A stretch of 64,000 nucleotides of DNA from Hymenobacter translucens (lineage in GTDB: Bacteria > Bacteroidota > Bacteroidia > Cytophagales > Hymenobacteraceae), in NCBI RefSeq assembly GCF_020685205.1, contig NZ_JAJERB010000003.1, positions 620,001 through 684,000 of the forward strand. The letters run 5' to 3'. Positions 52,245 to 61,119 of this stretch are shown here, piece by piece. Within the stretch, counting starts at the first letter, position 1. The number at the start of each line of letters is the position of its first letter. The notes beneath the pieces are model-generated. The model ran no database searches. It was not told the origin of the DNA and was given only the letters and a program-made list of their open reading frames with translations. A program made the position numbers and the translations under genes.

Positions 52245-53786
52245 CTACCACTTCTTTCCTTCCCACACCGCCAGGGCCGCCTGATGCTCCCGCCGGATCC
52301 GGGGCAGCACGGCCGGCCCCGGCCCGGTGCCCACCCCGATAGCCGTTCCTTTTTCGCGGGCATATGGGTTGCCGATGGTACCGGCCCGGCTGTAGCGGGC
52401 AAACAGAGCAGGCACATCGTCATCGGGCTCGTCGTCCACCAGGATAACGTGCTCGAAGCTGGCGAGGGCGGTCAGGTCGGGCCACCAGTACAGGTAGCTG
52501 CCGTTCCGGCTGTGGGCTTCCGGCATAAGCCGGTTGCGGTTAAAGTAGTTGATGGCCCCGGCCTGCCCGTAGTTGGCACATACAATCAGGGTACGGGGCC
52601 GGGTGGCGGCAGGCAGGGCCTGCCAGGCCGCGTAGGTTTTGTCGGCCAGCTCCTGCCAGCCCAGCATGTCGGCGTAGTCCTGGGGCAGGGCGTGGTCTTC
52701 TCCGTCTTCCCAGCGCAGCATACCCAGGTCGCGGTACCGGGCCCCGAACTCCTGCATCGGTGCCGGCGACAGCACCGGGTAGACAAACGGCAGCAGGGGC
52801 AGCATGATCAGGACGGGCAGGGCGGCCACCACCGGCTGCACGTAGCGCGCGCCCCGCAGCCGGCTTAGCTGCCGCTCCAGCCATAGCGCCCCGAACGCGA
52901 AGAGCAGCGGGTAATAGCCCAGGGCATAGTAGCTTTTGCCGTGCAGCACCGTCAGGATGCCCAGGCCCAGCAGGTAAAGCCAGCCTACCGCGCGAAACGG
53001 CCGGAACTTGCGGTAGAGCAGCAGCGCCAGCAGCCCTGGCACCCACACCCACACCGCCGGGAAGCACATCAGCAGCTGGTCTTTCCAGAAGTCGGCCACC
53101 GACACGTGCACCAGCTGGGTGCCGTGCAGCTCGCTCATGTGGTTGAGAAACGGGATGCCGTGGCGCAGCTGCCAGATCAGGTTGGGCAGGAACAGGAGCA
53201 GCACGAGGGCTGCGGCGCTCCAGAAGGGGCGGGTGGTAAGCAGGCGGCGGTGGGGCGTGAGCAGCACCGCGCCCAGCACGGCGGCCAGGAAAAAGAAGGT
53301 GGTGTACTTGTTCAGCAAGCTTAGTCCCAGCACCACGCCCGCCGCATACAGGTAGCCGGGCCGGGGCCGCTGCCAGTACCGCACCAGCGCGTAGCTCACG
53401 GCCGTGAAGGCCAGCACCTCGAAGGAGTTGGGCTGAAACAAAAAGTTGAGCCGGGCAAAGCCGGACGCCAGGTAGCAGGTGCCGGCCAGCACCACCGCAA
53501 ACCAGCCGCCCCCGAGCTTCTGGGTTAGCCGGGCTACCAGGTAGATGGTGAGGGCACCCCACAGAAACGGCCAGAACTTCACCCATACGTAGCCCCCGCC
53601 CAGCGCCTGGGTTAGCCAGGCCTGCGCCGCCAGCAAAGGCGGCACCTCAATAAAGCCCCAGGCCAGGTGGTGGCCCATGTTGAGGTAGAGGTATTCGTCG
53701 CGCTGCAGCTCGTAGGCGCCGCTGCCGAGCAGGTAGCCGATGAAAAACTTAAGCAAGGCCAGCAGCAGCGGGATCAGACGCTTCAT
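52245..53786 (-). CDS. membrane glycosyltransferase, GT39/ArnT-like
   Basis: A 513-residue protein with about ten membrane helices. The first extracytoplasmic loop has the Asp-Glu pair of this fold (YELQRDEYLYLNMGHHLAWG, Asp30/Glu31). Several helix pairs follow and a soluble C-terminal part contains NYGQAGAINYFNRNRLMPEA. The family moves sugars from polyprenyl phosphates to proteins or lipids outside the cytosol; the acceptor here is unknown. The ATG at 53786 follows a perfect promoter box. No polysaccharide gene cluster is adjacent. Confidence 0.85.
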   Translation of the reverse strand: MKRLIPLLLALLKFFIGYLLGSGAYELQRDEYLYLNMGHHLAWGFIEVPPLLAAQAWLTQALGGGYVWVKFWPFLWGALTIYLVARLTQKLGGGWFAVVLAGTCYLASGFARLNFLFQPNSFEVLAFTAVSYALVRYWQRPRPGYLYAAGVVLGLSLLNKYTTFFFLAAVLGAVLLTPHRRLLTTRPFWSAAALVLLLFLPNLIWQLRHGIPFLNHMSELHGTQLVHVSVADFWKDQLLMCFPAVWVWVPGLLALLLYRKFRPFRAVGWLYLLGLGILTVLHGKSYYALGYYPLLFAFGALWLERQLSRLRGARYVQPVVAALPVLIMLPLLPFVYPVLSPAPMQEFGARYRDLGMLRWEDGEDHALPQDYADMLGWQELADKTYAAWQALPAATRPRTLIVCANYGQAGAINYFNRNRLMPEAHSRNGSYLYWWPDLTALASFEHVILVDDEPDDDVPALFARYSRAGTIGNPYAREKGTAIGVGTGPGPAVLPRIRREHQAALAVWEGKKW

Positions 53787-53811
53787 TGGTAAGTGGGAAA
53801 GAGCAGGTTGA

Positions 53812-53819
53812 CAAACATA
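53812..53819 (-). promoter_or_regulatory. -7 promoter box before the glycosyltransferase gene
   Basis: Minus-strand TATGTTTG, a perfect TAnnTTTG match, 25 nt before the ATG. Confidence 0.6.
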
Positions 53820-54142
53820 GGGGAAAGCCAATAACCGAAAAAACACGGATTCCGCAGGTTTCTGCAAACTGCACCCTGCCTAGCCCGACAGGGTTGCGGG
53901 CCAGGCTCATTTAGGGGCGAATGAGCCGGCAACGGTTGAAAAAAGCATTACCAGGTACGCTATATAAAAATTATAAAATATTGTATTCAAGGCAGTTAAG
54001 CTCGTCCGTACAGTGCCCCTACCCCATGGTCCGGACGTAACTAACTGCGGTGATTTTACCGTAGGCTTACCCCACCCCGACCGCCCGGGGCCGTGGAAAT
54101 TGCCCGTGCCGGCACCCCGCCGCTGCGTTAACCGATTCTGCC
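53820..54142. other. intergenic region with an A/T-rich tract
   Basis: 323 bp between the divergent glycosyltransferase and DUF2382 genes. 53940-53993 is strikingly A/T-rich for this genome (TATATAAAAATTATAAAATA). It is probably a promoter or bendable DNA for the stress-protein genes. A small minus-strand frame here is not credible as a gene. Confidence 0.45.
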
Positions 54143-54598
54143 ATGCCGACCCCCGAAGAATCAATCCCCGATCAGCCCAAGCACCAGTACGGCACGATCC
54201 CCCTCATTGAGGAGCAGGCGCTGCTCAGCAAGGAAGTGGTGGAGTCGGGCCGGGTGCGCATCGCCAAAGTGGTGCGCGAAGAGCCCCAGAGCCTGCAGGT
54301 GCCCCTCACCCACGAAGAAGTAAACGTGGAGCGCGTACCCGTCAACCAGTTCGTGGACGTGGCCCCACCGGCCGTGCGCTACGAAGGCGAGACGATGATT
54401 ATGCCCGTTGTGCAGGAAGTGGTTGTCAAGCGCCTGCTGGTCGTCGAGGAAATCCGGGTCACCAAGCGCCAGGTGCAGACCACTGAGGCGGTGCAGGTGA
54501 CCCTGCTTAAAGAAGACATTGTGGTGGAGCGAACCGACCTGCGGGCCGGCGCTGCACCCACGGCACCGGATAACCCGGCCCCTCAGCCCACCCGCTGA
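54143..54598 (+). CDS. DUF2382 (YsnF/AvaK-like) protein, short form
   Basis: A 151-residue protein with one DUF2382 domain: IPLIEEQALLSKEVVESGRV, VPLTHEEVNVERVPVNQFVD and VVKRLLVVEEIRVTKRQVQT, strands of alternating charged and valine residues. The domain is found in stress-induced proteins of soil and desiccation-tolerant bacteria; the mechanism is unknown. A longer relative lies 57 bp downstream on the same strand, so the two are probably co-expressed. Confidence 0.88.
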   Translation: MPTPEESIPDQPKHQYGTIPLIEEQALLSKEVVESGRVRIAKVVREEPQSLQVPLTHEEVNVERVPVNQFVDVAPPAVRYEGETMIMPVVQEVVVKRLLVVEEIRVTKRQVQTTEAVQVTLLKEDIVVERTDLRAGAAPTAPDNPAPQPTR

Positions 54599-54655
54599 TT
54601 TTTAGAGTACCCTTTTTATTTCCAATCCATCCCAACAACCAAAACCCCAACAACC

Positions 54656-55456
54656 ATGTCACAGACCGTAATTGGAGTATTCGAAAGCGGCAGCACCGCC
54701 CAGCAAGCCATTGACCAGCTGACCGCTAAAGGCATCACGCGCGACAACATTGACGTGTCGAGCCAGAGCAGCACGGGCGATGCCACCAGCCATAGCTCCG
54801 ACGACAGCATCGGCGGCTTCTTCCGTAACCTGTTCGATTCCGACGACGAAGCCAACACTTATTCCCAGGTGGCCCGCCGCGGCACGGTAATCACAGTACA
54901 CGCCCAAAGCCCCCAGCTGGCGGAAAATGCCCGCGACATCCTCGACCAGTGCGGAGCCGTGGACGTGAACGAGCGGGCTCAGTACTACCAGCAGAACAGT
55001 GGTCAGCAAAACAACCTGGCCGCCGGCACGCAGACCGGTCAGACCAGCGGCGCTATTCCCATCATTGAGGAAAACCTGCAGGTGGGCAAGCGCGTGGTGG
55101 AAACCGGCGGGGCCCGCCTGCGCAGCCGCATCATTGAGCGCCCCGTAGAGGAGCACCTCCGTCTGCGCGAAGAGCACGTGCACGTGGAGCGCACTGCCGT
55201 AAACCGCCCCGCTACCGAGGCCGACCTGCGCAACTTCCAGGAAGGTGAAATCGAAATCACCGAGCACGCCGAAGTACCCGTGGTTTCCAAGGAAGCCCGC
55301 GTAGTAGGCGAAGTAACCCTGGGCAAGGAAGTGCAGGAGCGCGACGAAACCGTCCGCGACACCGTGCGCCGCACCGACGTGGAAGTCGAGCAGCTGCGCG
55401 GCGACGACGTGAACCGCCGCACTTCCACCGACAATGACACCAACCGGCAGTCGTAG
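54656..55456 (+). CDS. general stress protein with GS17M-like N domain and DUF2382
   Basis: A 266-residue protein with two parts. An N-terminal GS17M-like domain (about 1-100, TVIGVFESGSTAQQAIDQLT and GTVITVHAQSPQLAENARDI) is joined by a Gln/Asn-rich linker to a DUF2382 domain (about 125-260). That domain contains IPIIEENLQVGKRVVETGGA, LRLREEHVHVERTAVNRPAT and VVSKEARVVGEVTLGKEVQE. This is the YsnF-like architecture. Cytosolic, highly acidic. A strong terminator follows. Confidence 0.9.
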   Translation: MSQTVIGVFESGSTAQQAIDQLTAKGITRDNIDVSSQSSTGDATSHSSDDSIGGFFRNLFDSDDEANTYSQVARRGTVITVHAQSPQLAENARDILDQCGAVDVNERAQYYQQNSGQQNNLAAGTQTGQTSGAIPIIEENLQVGKRVVETGGARLRSRIIERPVEEHLRLREEHVHVERTAVNRPATEADLRNFQEGEIEITEHAEVPVVSKEARVVGEVTLGKEVQERDETVRDTVRRTDVEVEQLRGDDVNRRTSTDNDTNRQS

Positions 55457-55477
55457 CCGACTCCGCCAGCCACATGA

Positions 55478-55510
55478 AAAGGGCCGCTGAAAATTCAGCG
55501 GCCTTTTTTT
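55478..55510 (+). terminator. intrinsic terminator
   Basis: A 10-bp perfect stem (GGCCGCTGAA at 55482-55491, complement at 55494-55503) preceded by AAAA and followed by TTTTTTT. The flanking A and T runs would let it work in both directions. Confidence 0.9.
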
Positions 55511-55602
55511 ATGCGCGCCGGGACGGCCCCTCGGCTCCACTTAGCGGCTTACCCGTTGCTGCCTGCCCTGCAATGCGCCTTTATTTCTTGGCGCGCACCG
55601 GG

Positions 55603-55845
55603 CTAGAATTCCGGCAGCCGGATCCGGTCCAGGTAGCCGGCCAGCCCTGCCGGGTGCTGAAACAGGTGAATAAACAGAATGTGCTCTTCGTCCCGCACGC
55701 GCCAGACCTCCGCGTAGAAGTCGCTCAGGGCGTAGAGAGTCAGCCGGAAGGAGTCCTGGCCGCGCTCGGCGAGCAGGTGCCCTGTCTGGTGCAGGCAGCG
55801 GGCCTGCTGGCCCATCGGAAGCTGTTTGAAGGCAAGAAGGTTCAT
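55603..55845 (-). CDS. small hypothetical protein
   Basis: An 80-residue protein: MNLLAFKQLPMGQQARCLHQ, then DSFRLTLYALSDFYAEVWRV and ILFIHLFQHPAGLAGYLDRI. The pattern of two beta-like strands and a C-terminal helix looks like a genuine small family. The ATG at 55845, preceded by CCTCCTC, is preferred over the GTG at 55869. Function unknown. Confidence 0.7.
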   Translation of the reverse strand: MNLLAFKQLPMGQQARCLHQTGHLLAERGQDSFRLTLYALSDFYAEVWRVRDEEHILFIHLFQHPAGLAGYLDRIRLPEF

Positions 55846-56030
55846 AGAATGTGAGGAGGTAAACCCCACGAAGCCGGGCTCGGGTTCCGGCGCGGCCCGT
55901 CAAAAGTACGCCGTCAGTGGCAAGCCCTACCAGGGCCAAGTAGCCGGTTACCAAAGGGCTGCGCCGGCCCGGAAACGCCCCCGGAACGTGCAACGCGGGT
56001 TTCGCCGGCATCTGTGTGCATATTGCCGCC

Positions 56031-57380
56031 ATGAAGACGATTCGCTTTCCGCACCCGCTGGTGCTGCTCGTGGGCTTTATCCTGCTGGCTATGCTGCTGA
56101 GCTACGTGCTGCCCGCCGGGGAGTTCACCCGGGTAAACGACGCTGCCACCGGCCGCGACGTGGTCGTACCCGGCTCTTACCACCGCGTGGCAGCGTCGCC
56201 GGTCAGCCTGGCCCAGGCGCTGGTCGGCATTCCGAAAGGCATGGCCGAGGCGGCCGGCGTTATCTTCTTCGTGTTCCTGACCGGGGGTGCCTTTACCGTC
56301 ATCGACCAGACCGGGGCGCTGCGCCGGGGCGTCGACTGGCTGCTGACCAAGCTGCGGGGGCGGGAGGTGTTCGTGATTCCCATCATCTCCCTGCTGTTTG
56401 CCACCATGGGGGCCCTGGAAAATATGCAGGAGGAAATCATTCCGCTGATACCGGTGCTGCTGGTGGTGATGCGCCGCCTGGGCTACCCGGTCATCACGGC
56501 GGCGGCCGTCAGTATCGGAGCCGCCGCCGTGGGCGCATCGTTTAGTCCGCTGAACCCCTTCCAGGTGCAGATTGCCCAGAAGCTGGCCCAGCTGCCGCTG
56601 TTGTCGGGCAGCGGGTTCCGGCTAATCTTTCTGGCGTTGGCCCTGGTTATCTGGATTGGGGGCACAATGCGCTACGCGGCCCGGCATCGGGTGGCCCCGG
56701 AGCTGCTGGCCGCCGATGAGGAAGCGGCCCCGGGCAGCGCCGCCCGGCAGGGCATCGTCCTGCTGCTGTTGCTGCTCACCTTTGCCGCTTTCACCTACGG
56801 CGTACTTAACCTGGGCTGGGAGTTCGAGCAGATGGGGGCCTTGTTCTTCGTACTGGGCGTGCTGGCCGGCCTCCTCGGCGGGCTGGGCTTGAACGGCACC
56901 GCCGAAGGCTTTATCACCGGCTTCCGCGACCTGGCGTTTTCCGCCCTGCTGATCGGCTTTGCCCGGGCCATCTTCGTGGTGCTGGAGCAGGGCCACATCG
57001 TCGATACACTCGTGAACGGCCTTTCTGCCCCCCTGGCCCATCTGCCGGTGGCATTGTCGGCGCTGGGCATGATGGGTGTGCACACCGCCCTGCACCTGCC
57101 CGTGCCCAGCGTCAGCGGCCACGCGGTGCTGACCATGCCCATCCTCACGCCATTGTCGGACCTGCTGGGGCTGCCCCGGCAGGTGACGGTGCTGGCCTAC
57201 CAGTACGGAGCCGGGCTGTGCGAGCTTATCACGCCCACCAACGGGGCCCTGGTCGCCATCGTGGCCGCCTGCGGGGTGCGCTTCGACCAGTGGTGGAAGT
57301 TTGTGCTGCCGCTGTACCTGCTGCTTTTTGCCCTGGGCGCCACGGCCGTCGTCATTGGCATTGCCATCGGCCTGCAGTAA
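56031..57380 (+). CDS. YfcC/DcuC-type membrane transporter
   Basis: A 449-residue transporter with about eleven to twelve helices. Family markers are YVLPAGEFTRVNDAATGRDV near the start, VIFFVFLTGGAFTVIDQTGA, GALENMQEEIIPLIPVLLVV, and a final part containing GAGLCELITPTNGALVAIVA. YfcC-type proteins are called C4-dicarboxylate or arginine/ornithine-type carriers in databases, but the substrate is not predictable here. The ATG at 56031 is preferred over the GTG five codons earlier. Confidence 0.88.
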   Translation: MKTIRFPHPLVLLVGFILLAMLLSYVLPAGEFTRVNDAATGRDVVVPGSYHRVAASPVSLAQALVGIPKGMAEAAGVIFFVFLTGGAFTVIDQTGALRRGVDWLLTKLRGREVFVIPIISLLFATMGALENMQEEIIPLIPVLLVVMRRLGYPVITAAAVSIGAAAVGASFSPLNPFQVQIAQKLAQLPLLSGSGFRLIFLALALVIWIGGTMRYAARHRVAPELLAADEEAAPGSAARQGIVLLLLLLTFAAFTYGVLNLGWEFEQMGALFFVLGVLAGLLGGLGLNGTAEGFITGFRDLAFSALLIGFARAIFVVLEQGHIVDTLVNGLSAPLAHLPVALSALGMMGVHTALHLPVPSVSGHAVLTMPILTPLSDLLGLPRQVTVLAYQYGAGLCELITPTNGALVAIVAACGVRFDQWWKFVLPLYLLLFALGATAVVIGIAIGLQ

Positions 57381-57385
57381 GTTTG

Positions 57386-57424
57386 TCAGCTCTTAGCTGA
57401 TAGCTGCTAGCCGTTAGCTTTTGT
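57386..57424. repeat. TTAGCTG-word repeat after the transporter gene
   Basis: CAGCTCTTAGCTGATAGCTG followed by CTAGCCGTTAGCTTTTG: four tandem variants of the word TTAGCTG with a short GCTA/TAGC pairing and TTTT. It resembles 61511-61568 and a copy of GCTGATAGCTG just past the AsmA-like gene (near 6375-6386). Confidence 0.6.
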
Positions 57425-57467
57425 CCTAACATCAGGCTGCCGGCACAAAAAAGCGAATGGCTGACCG

Positions 57468-57875
57468 CTAAACAAGGCGCAGCTCGTCCGGCTCGAAGAC
57501 CCGCTTGATCTTGCGCTTCTTTTCCACGATCTGAAAGCGGGCCGTATGGGTCCGCTCGTTCCAGAACACGTCGGAAATCAGGCCACGGTGGGGCGGGCGG
57601 CCCGGCTCGGCCCCCACTTCCTCCACCAGGTCGCCGAAGCTGTAGGGCGGCTTGTCGGGCAGCTCGCTGAACAGTTCCCCGCTCACCTTGAACTGCTGCT
57701 CGTCGTAGCGCAGCAGGATCCAGTCCTCGGCTTCGTCAATTTTCTCGAACACCTTGCCCAGGGGCTCGAGCCACTCGAAGGTTCGGCGGTTAGCCGGGTG
57801 AATATAGCGCAGGCCGTAGTCGGGAGTCCAGGAGTACAGGCCGTAGCGGACGGGTTGGGGGCGGGGTCGGGACAC
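57468..57875 (-). CDS. hypothetical protein
   Basis: A 135-residue protein (GTG start at 57875 chosen so that it opens VSRPRPQPVRYGLYSWTPDY; an ATG at 57905 adds a hydrophobic leader MLGGVFICFF and cannot be excluded). It continues with GLRYIHPANRRTFEWLEPLG, DWILLRYDEQQFKVSGELF and RTHTARFQIVEKKRKIKRVF. A soluble beta-rich pattern, no family identified with confidence. Confidence 0.65.
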   Translation of the reverse strand: MSRPRPQPVRYGLYSWTPDYGLRYIHPANRRTFEWLEPLGKVFEKIDEAEDWILLRYDEQQFKVSGELFSELPDKPPYSFGDLVEEVGAEPGRPPHRGLISDVFWNERTHTARFQIVEKKRKIKRVFEPDELRLV

Positions 57876-58246
57876 GAAAAAGCAGATAAATACGCCACCC
57901 AACACCGGGCGGCGGGTTTTGGTTTGCGCCGGACCCGATCAGGACGGGCGGGCAGCCCCCGGCTGGCAGCGTGGGCCAGCACACGTAGGGCAGCGCCGTC
58001 GTGAACGATGCGGAAGCTGATGCGCTTCTTCCGCCCGGCACGACGTCGTGGAGGCCGGTGATTCGCTGCCAGGCGTGATTTCGGTGGAACAGGGTAGTGC
58101 GGGAATCCGAAGCAGGGTCAGGCGCGGTATTCCTGCCGGCGAAGCACGGAAAATTTCCCCGCTTCCCCAGTGCGGTTGGTTCCCGCCCCATGCCGCCACT
58201 TCCGGCGACTTATCTATCTTTCGCCCCACACCTAACTTTTCCAGCC
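57876..58246. other. intergenic region before glycogen synthase
   Basis: 371 bp between divergent genes. No convincing coding frame; the leftward extension of the glycogen synthase frame to 58097 lacks family character. It contains TATCTTTC at 58215-58222, the likely glycogen synthase promoter. Confidence 0.45.
58215..58222 (+). promoter_or_regulatory. -7 promoter-like box before glycogen synthase
   Basis: TATCTTTC, seven of eight positions of TAnnTTTG, 24 nt before the GTG at 58247. Supports the GTG rather than the ATG at 58190 as start. Confidence 0.45.
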
Positions 58247-60127
58247 GTGGAACGCCCCGCCCCTACCCCCGAACAAGTTTCCCCCGACGCGCTGCTGGTG
58301 GAAGTCGCCTGGGAAGTCTGCAACCAGGTGGGCGGCATCTACACCGTCATTCGCTCCAAGGTGCCGGCCACGGTGCAGGGCTGGGACGACCGGTACTGCC
58401 TGCTGGGCCCCTACTTTGCCCACCAGGCCCAGAGCGAGTTTGAGGGCCTCTCCGACGCCGAGCTGGACCGGGCCACCGACCCGTTTGCCGCCGCCGTGCG
58501 CCGGATGCGCGCCCAGGGCTACGACGTGTGCCTCGGCCACTGGATTGTAACCGGCAACCCCCGGGTTGTGCTCATCAATCCTTTCCAGGCATACGACCGG
58601 CTGCCTCAGATAAAAGCCGACCTCTGGCAGCACCACGGCATTCCCACCCCCGACCACGACGACCTGCTGCATCAGGTGGAAGCCTTCGGGCTGCTGGCCA
58701 AGCTGTTTATTCAGACTCTCGCAGCCGAAAAAGCGGCGGGGCAGGCCGTAGTGGCCCACTTTCACGAGTGGATGACCGGCGTAGCCATTCCGGACCTGCG
58801 TCGGGAGCAGGTGCCGGTCCACATCGTCTTTACCACCCACGCCACCCTGCTGGGCCGCTACCTGGCCATGAACGACGCGGCCTTCTACGAGCACCTGATG
58901 CTGGTGGACTGGATGGCCGAGGCCCGGCACTTCAACATTGAAACGGCCGTGCGGGTAGAGCGGGCCGCCGCTCACGGCGCCCACGTGTTTACCACCGTGA
59001 GCGAGCTGACGGTGCGGGAGTGCATCTACCTGCTCGACCGGATTCCGGACGCGGTGCTGCCCAACGGCCTCAACATCGAGCGGTTCGTGGCCCTGCATGA
59101 GTTTCAGAACCTGCACAAGCTGTACAAGGACAAGATCAACGAGTTCGTGATGGCGCACTTCTTCCAGAGCTACGCCTTCGACCTCGACAAAACGCTGTAC
59201 CTGTTTACCTCCGGCCGCTACGAGTACCACAACAAGGGCTTCGACCTGACGCTGGAGGCCCTGGCCCGCCTTAACTACCGCATCCAGCAGGCCGGGCTCG
59301 ACGGTAACGTAGTGATGTTCTTTATCACCAAGCGGCCCTTTCACAGCATCAACCCCGAGGTGTTGCAAAGCCGGGCCGTGCTCGACGAGGTGCAGGACAC
59401 CTGCCGGGCCATCGAGCGGCAGGTGGGCGAAAGGCTGTTCTACGCCGCCGCCGCTTCCACCGACCACCGCCTGCCCAACCTGGCCGACATGGTGGACGAC
59501 TACTGGAAGCTGCGCTACCGCCGCACCCTGCAAAGCTGGAAAACCACCCGCCTGCCCCCGGTCATCACCCACAACCTGGTCGACGACCAAAACGACGACA
59601 TCCTCAACTTCCTGCGCCGGGCCAACCTGGTAAATAACCAGCACGACCGGGTGAAAATCGTCTACCACCCCGACTTCGTGTCGCCCACCTCGCCCCTGTT
59701 CGGCATGGAGTACGGGCAGTTTGTACGGGGCTGCCACCTGGGCATTTTCCCGAGCTACTACGAGCCCTGGGGCTACACCCCGCTTGAGTGCGTGGCCCGG
59801 GGCGTGCCGGCCATCACCTCCGACCTGTCGGGCTTCGGCGACTACGTCCTCCAGACCATGCCCGACCACGAGGACAAGGGCATCTTCGTGGTAAACCGCC
59901 TGGAGAAAAGCTTCGACGAAGCGGCCGAGGAGCTGACGGATATGCTCTGGAAATTTGTACAGCTCAACCGTAGGGAGCGAATCACGCAGCGCAACCAGGT
60001 GGAAAGCTCCGCCGAGCTGTTCGACTGGAAAAACCTGCGGCAACACTACGACCGGGCCTACGAGCTGGCCCTGGAGCGGGGCGGAAGCACAACGGCAAAT
60101 ACCTACGTACTTACCTCTGAAATTTAG
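58247..60127 (+). CDS. glycogen synthase, GT3 (eukaryote-like) type
   Basis: A 626-residue glycosyltransferase that elongates glycogen from a sugar nucleotide. The N-terminal LLVEVAWEVCNQVGGIYTVI and later GHWIVTGNPRVVLINPF, VAHFHEWMTGVAIPDLRREQ and THATLLGRYLA are GT3 rather than GT5 (GlgA) features. The C-terminal YEPWGYTPLECVARGVPAIT, with EPWGYTPLE as the sugar-phosphate site, is conserved. A GTG start at 58247 fits both the promoter word and the family N-terminus. No branching or debranching enzyme is adjacent. UDP-glucose is the usual GT3 donor. Confidence 0.93.
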   Translation: MERPAPTPEQVSPDALLVEVAWEVCNQVGGIYTVIRSKVPATVQGWDDRYCLLGPYFAHQAQSEFEGLSDAELDRATDPFAAAVRRMRAQGYDVCLGHWIVTGNPRVVLINPFQAYDRLPQIKADLWQHHGIPTPDHDDLLHQVEAFGLLAKLFIQTLAAEKAAGQAVVAHFHEWMTGVAIPDLRREQVPVHIVFTTHATLLGRYLAMNDAAFYEHLMLVDWMAEARHFNIETAVRVERAAAHGAHVFTTVSELTVRECIYLLDRIPDAVLPNGLNIERFVALHEFQNLHKLYKDKINEFVMAHFFQSYAFDLDKTLYLFTSGRYEYHNKGFDLTLEALARLNYRIQQAGLDGNVVMFFITKRPFHSINPEVLQSRAVLDEVQDTCRAIERQVGERLFYAAAASTDHRLPNLADMVDDYWKLRYRRTLQSWKTTRLPPVITHNLVDDQNDDILNFLRRANLVNNQHDRVKIVYHPDFVSPTSPLFGMEYGQFVRGCHLGIFPSYYEPWGYTPLECVARGVPAITSDLSGFGDYVLQTMPDHEDKGIFVVNRLEKSFDEAAEELTDMLWKFVQLNRRERITQRNQVESSAELFDWKNLRQHYDRAYELALERGGSTTANTYVLTSEI

Positions 60128-60189
60128 GATATTTCATGGGATAGGGACTGCTTCACGGTTTCTTACTTTTACCCCCTGATCTTTTTCCC

Positions 60190-61014
60190 GTGCGGCGTCT
60201 TCCACTTTTGCTTTTCCTGCTTCCCCTGCTGGGCTTTCCGGCCGGGGCGCACGAGTTCTGGCTGCTGCCGACCCGGTTCTACCTCACGCCCGGCGACAAA
60301 ATCAACCTGCGCGTTTTCGTGGGCGAAAATTTCATGGGTGAGCGGTGGACCGGCAAAAGCAGCCGCCTGACCCGGTTTGTGCACTATGCTGCCACCGACA
60401 CCGTCGATATGACCACCGCTGCCACCCGCGACGACACCCTGCGCACCGACGTGGAGTTCCGGGAGGCGGGCACCCACCTCGTTTCGTTTGCCACCAACAA
60501 CAGCTTTATTGAGCTCGACGGCGCCAAGTTCACGGCTTACCTGCGCGAAGAAGGCCTCGACCAGGTCCTGGCTCAGCGGCAGCAGCGGGGTGAGGCCGAT
60601 AAGCCCGCGCGGGAGCTGTACCGCCGCTGCGCCAAAACGCTGGTGCAGGTCGGCCGCAGCCAGCCCTCTGACCAGGTCTTTGCCTGCGTGGCGGGGCTGC
60701 CCCTGGAGCTGGTCCCCGAGCAAAATCCCTACGCCCTAAAGCCGGGCAGCGCGCTTACCGTGCGCCTGCTCACCGACGGGCAGCCGCTGGCCGGGGCGCT
60801 GGTGCAGGTGTGGCAGCGCAGCCCGGGAAAGAAAACAAAAATATTCAAGCTCCACACTAACCAAAACGGCCGAGTGTTGTTTCGTCTTTCCCAGCCTGGC
60901 ACCTACATGGTCAGCAGCGTGCGTATGAGCCCCGCCTCTGACCGCCAACAGGCTGACTGGCAAAGCACTTGGAGTACGTTTACTTTCGCGTTCGCGGGAA
61001 CTGCCGGTCATTGA
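60190..61014 (+). CDS. DUF4198 periplasmic protein
   Basis: A 274-residue protein with a GTG start and a signal peptide ending GAHEFWLLP. HEFWL immediately after the signal, GDKINLRVFVGENFMGERW, and a C-terminal Ig-like part (LKPGSALTVRLLTDGQPLAG, NQNGRVLFRLSQPGTYMVSS) define DUF4198. The family is often linked to metal (nickel or cobalt) uptake, and the first mature histidine could bind metal, but no transporter gene is beside it. A TACTTTTA word about 20 nt upstream is a weak promoter candidate. Confidence 0.87.
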   Translation: MRRLPLLLFLLPLLGFPAGAHEFWLLPTRFYLTPGDKINLRVFVGENFMGERWTGKSSRLTRFVHYAATDTVDMTTAATRDDTLRTDVEFREAGTHLVSFATNNSFIELDGAKFTAYLREEGLDQVLAQRQQRGEADKPARELYRRCAKTLVQVGRSQPSDQVFACVAGLPLELVPEQNPYALKPGSALTVRLLTDGQPLAGALVQVWQRSPGKKTKIFKLHTNQNGRVLFRLSQPGTYMVSSVRMSPASDRQQADWQSTWSTFTFAFAGTAGH

Positions 61015-61080
61015 GCAGCCGGAGCATTCACCAAAAAGCCTGGGCTTGCCGGTGTCTTACAACTCAATATTTTTTTTCAC

Positions 61081-61088
61081 TACCTTCG
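61081..61088 (+). promoter_or_regulatory. -7 promoter-like box before the STAS gene
   Basis: TACCTTCG, seven of eight positions of TAnnTTTG, 31 nt before the ATG at 61120. Confidence 0.45.
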
Positions 61089-61119
61089 CAACTCTCTTAA
61101 AACCCGAACCCTCGCCGGT

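Noticed and set aside
53907..54164. 85-codon minus-strand frame in the gap before the DUF2382 genes
   Set aside because: It runs through the A/T-rich promoter-like tract and has no protein character.
58232..60046. 604-codon minus-strand frame opposite glycogen synthase
   Set aside because: Val/Gly/His-rich shadow of a well-supported GT3 gene.
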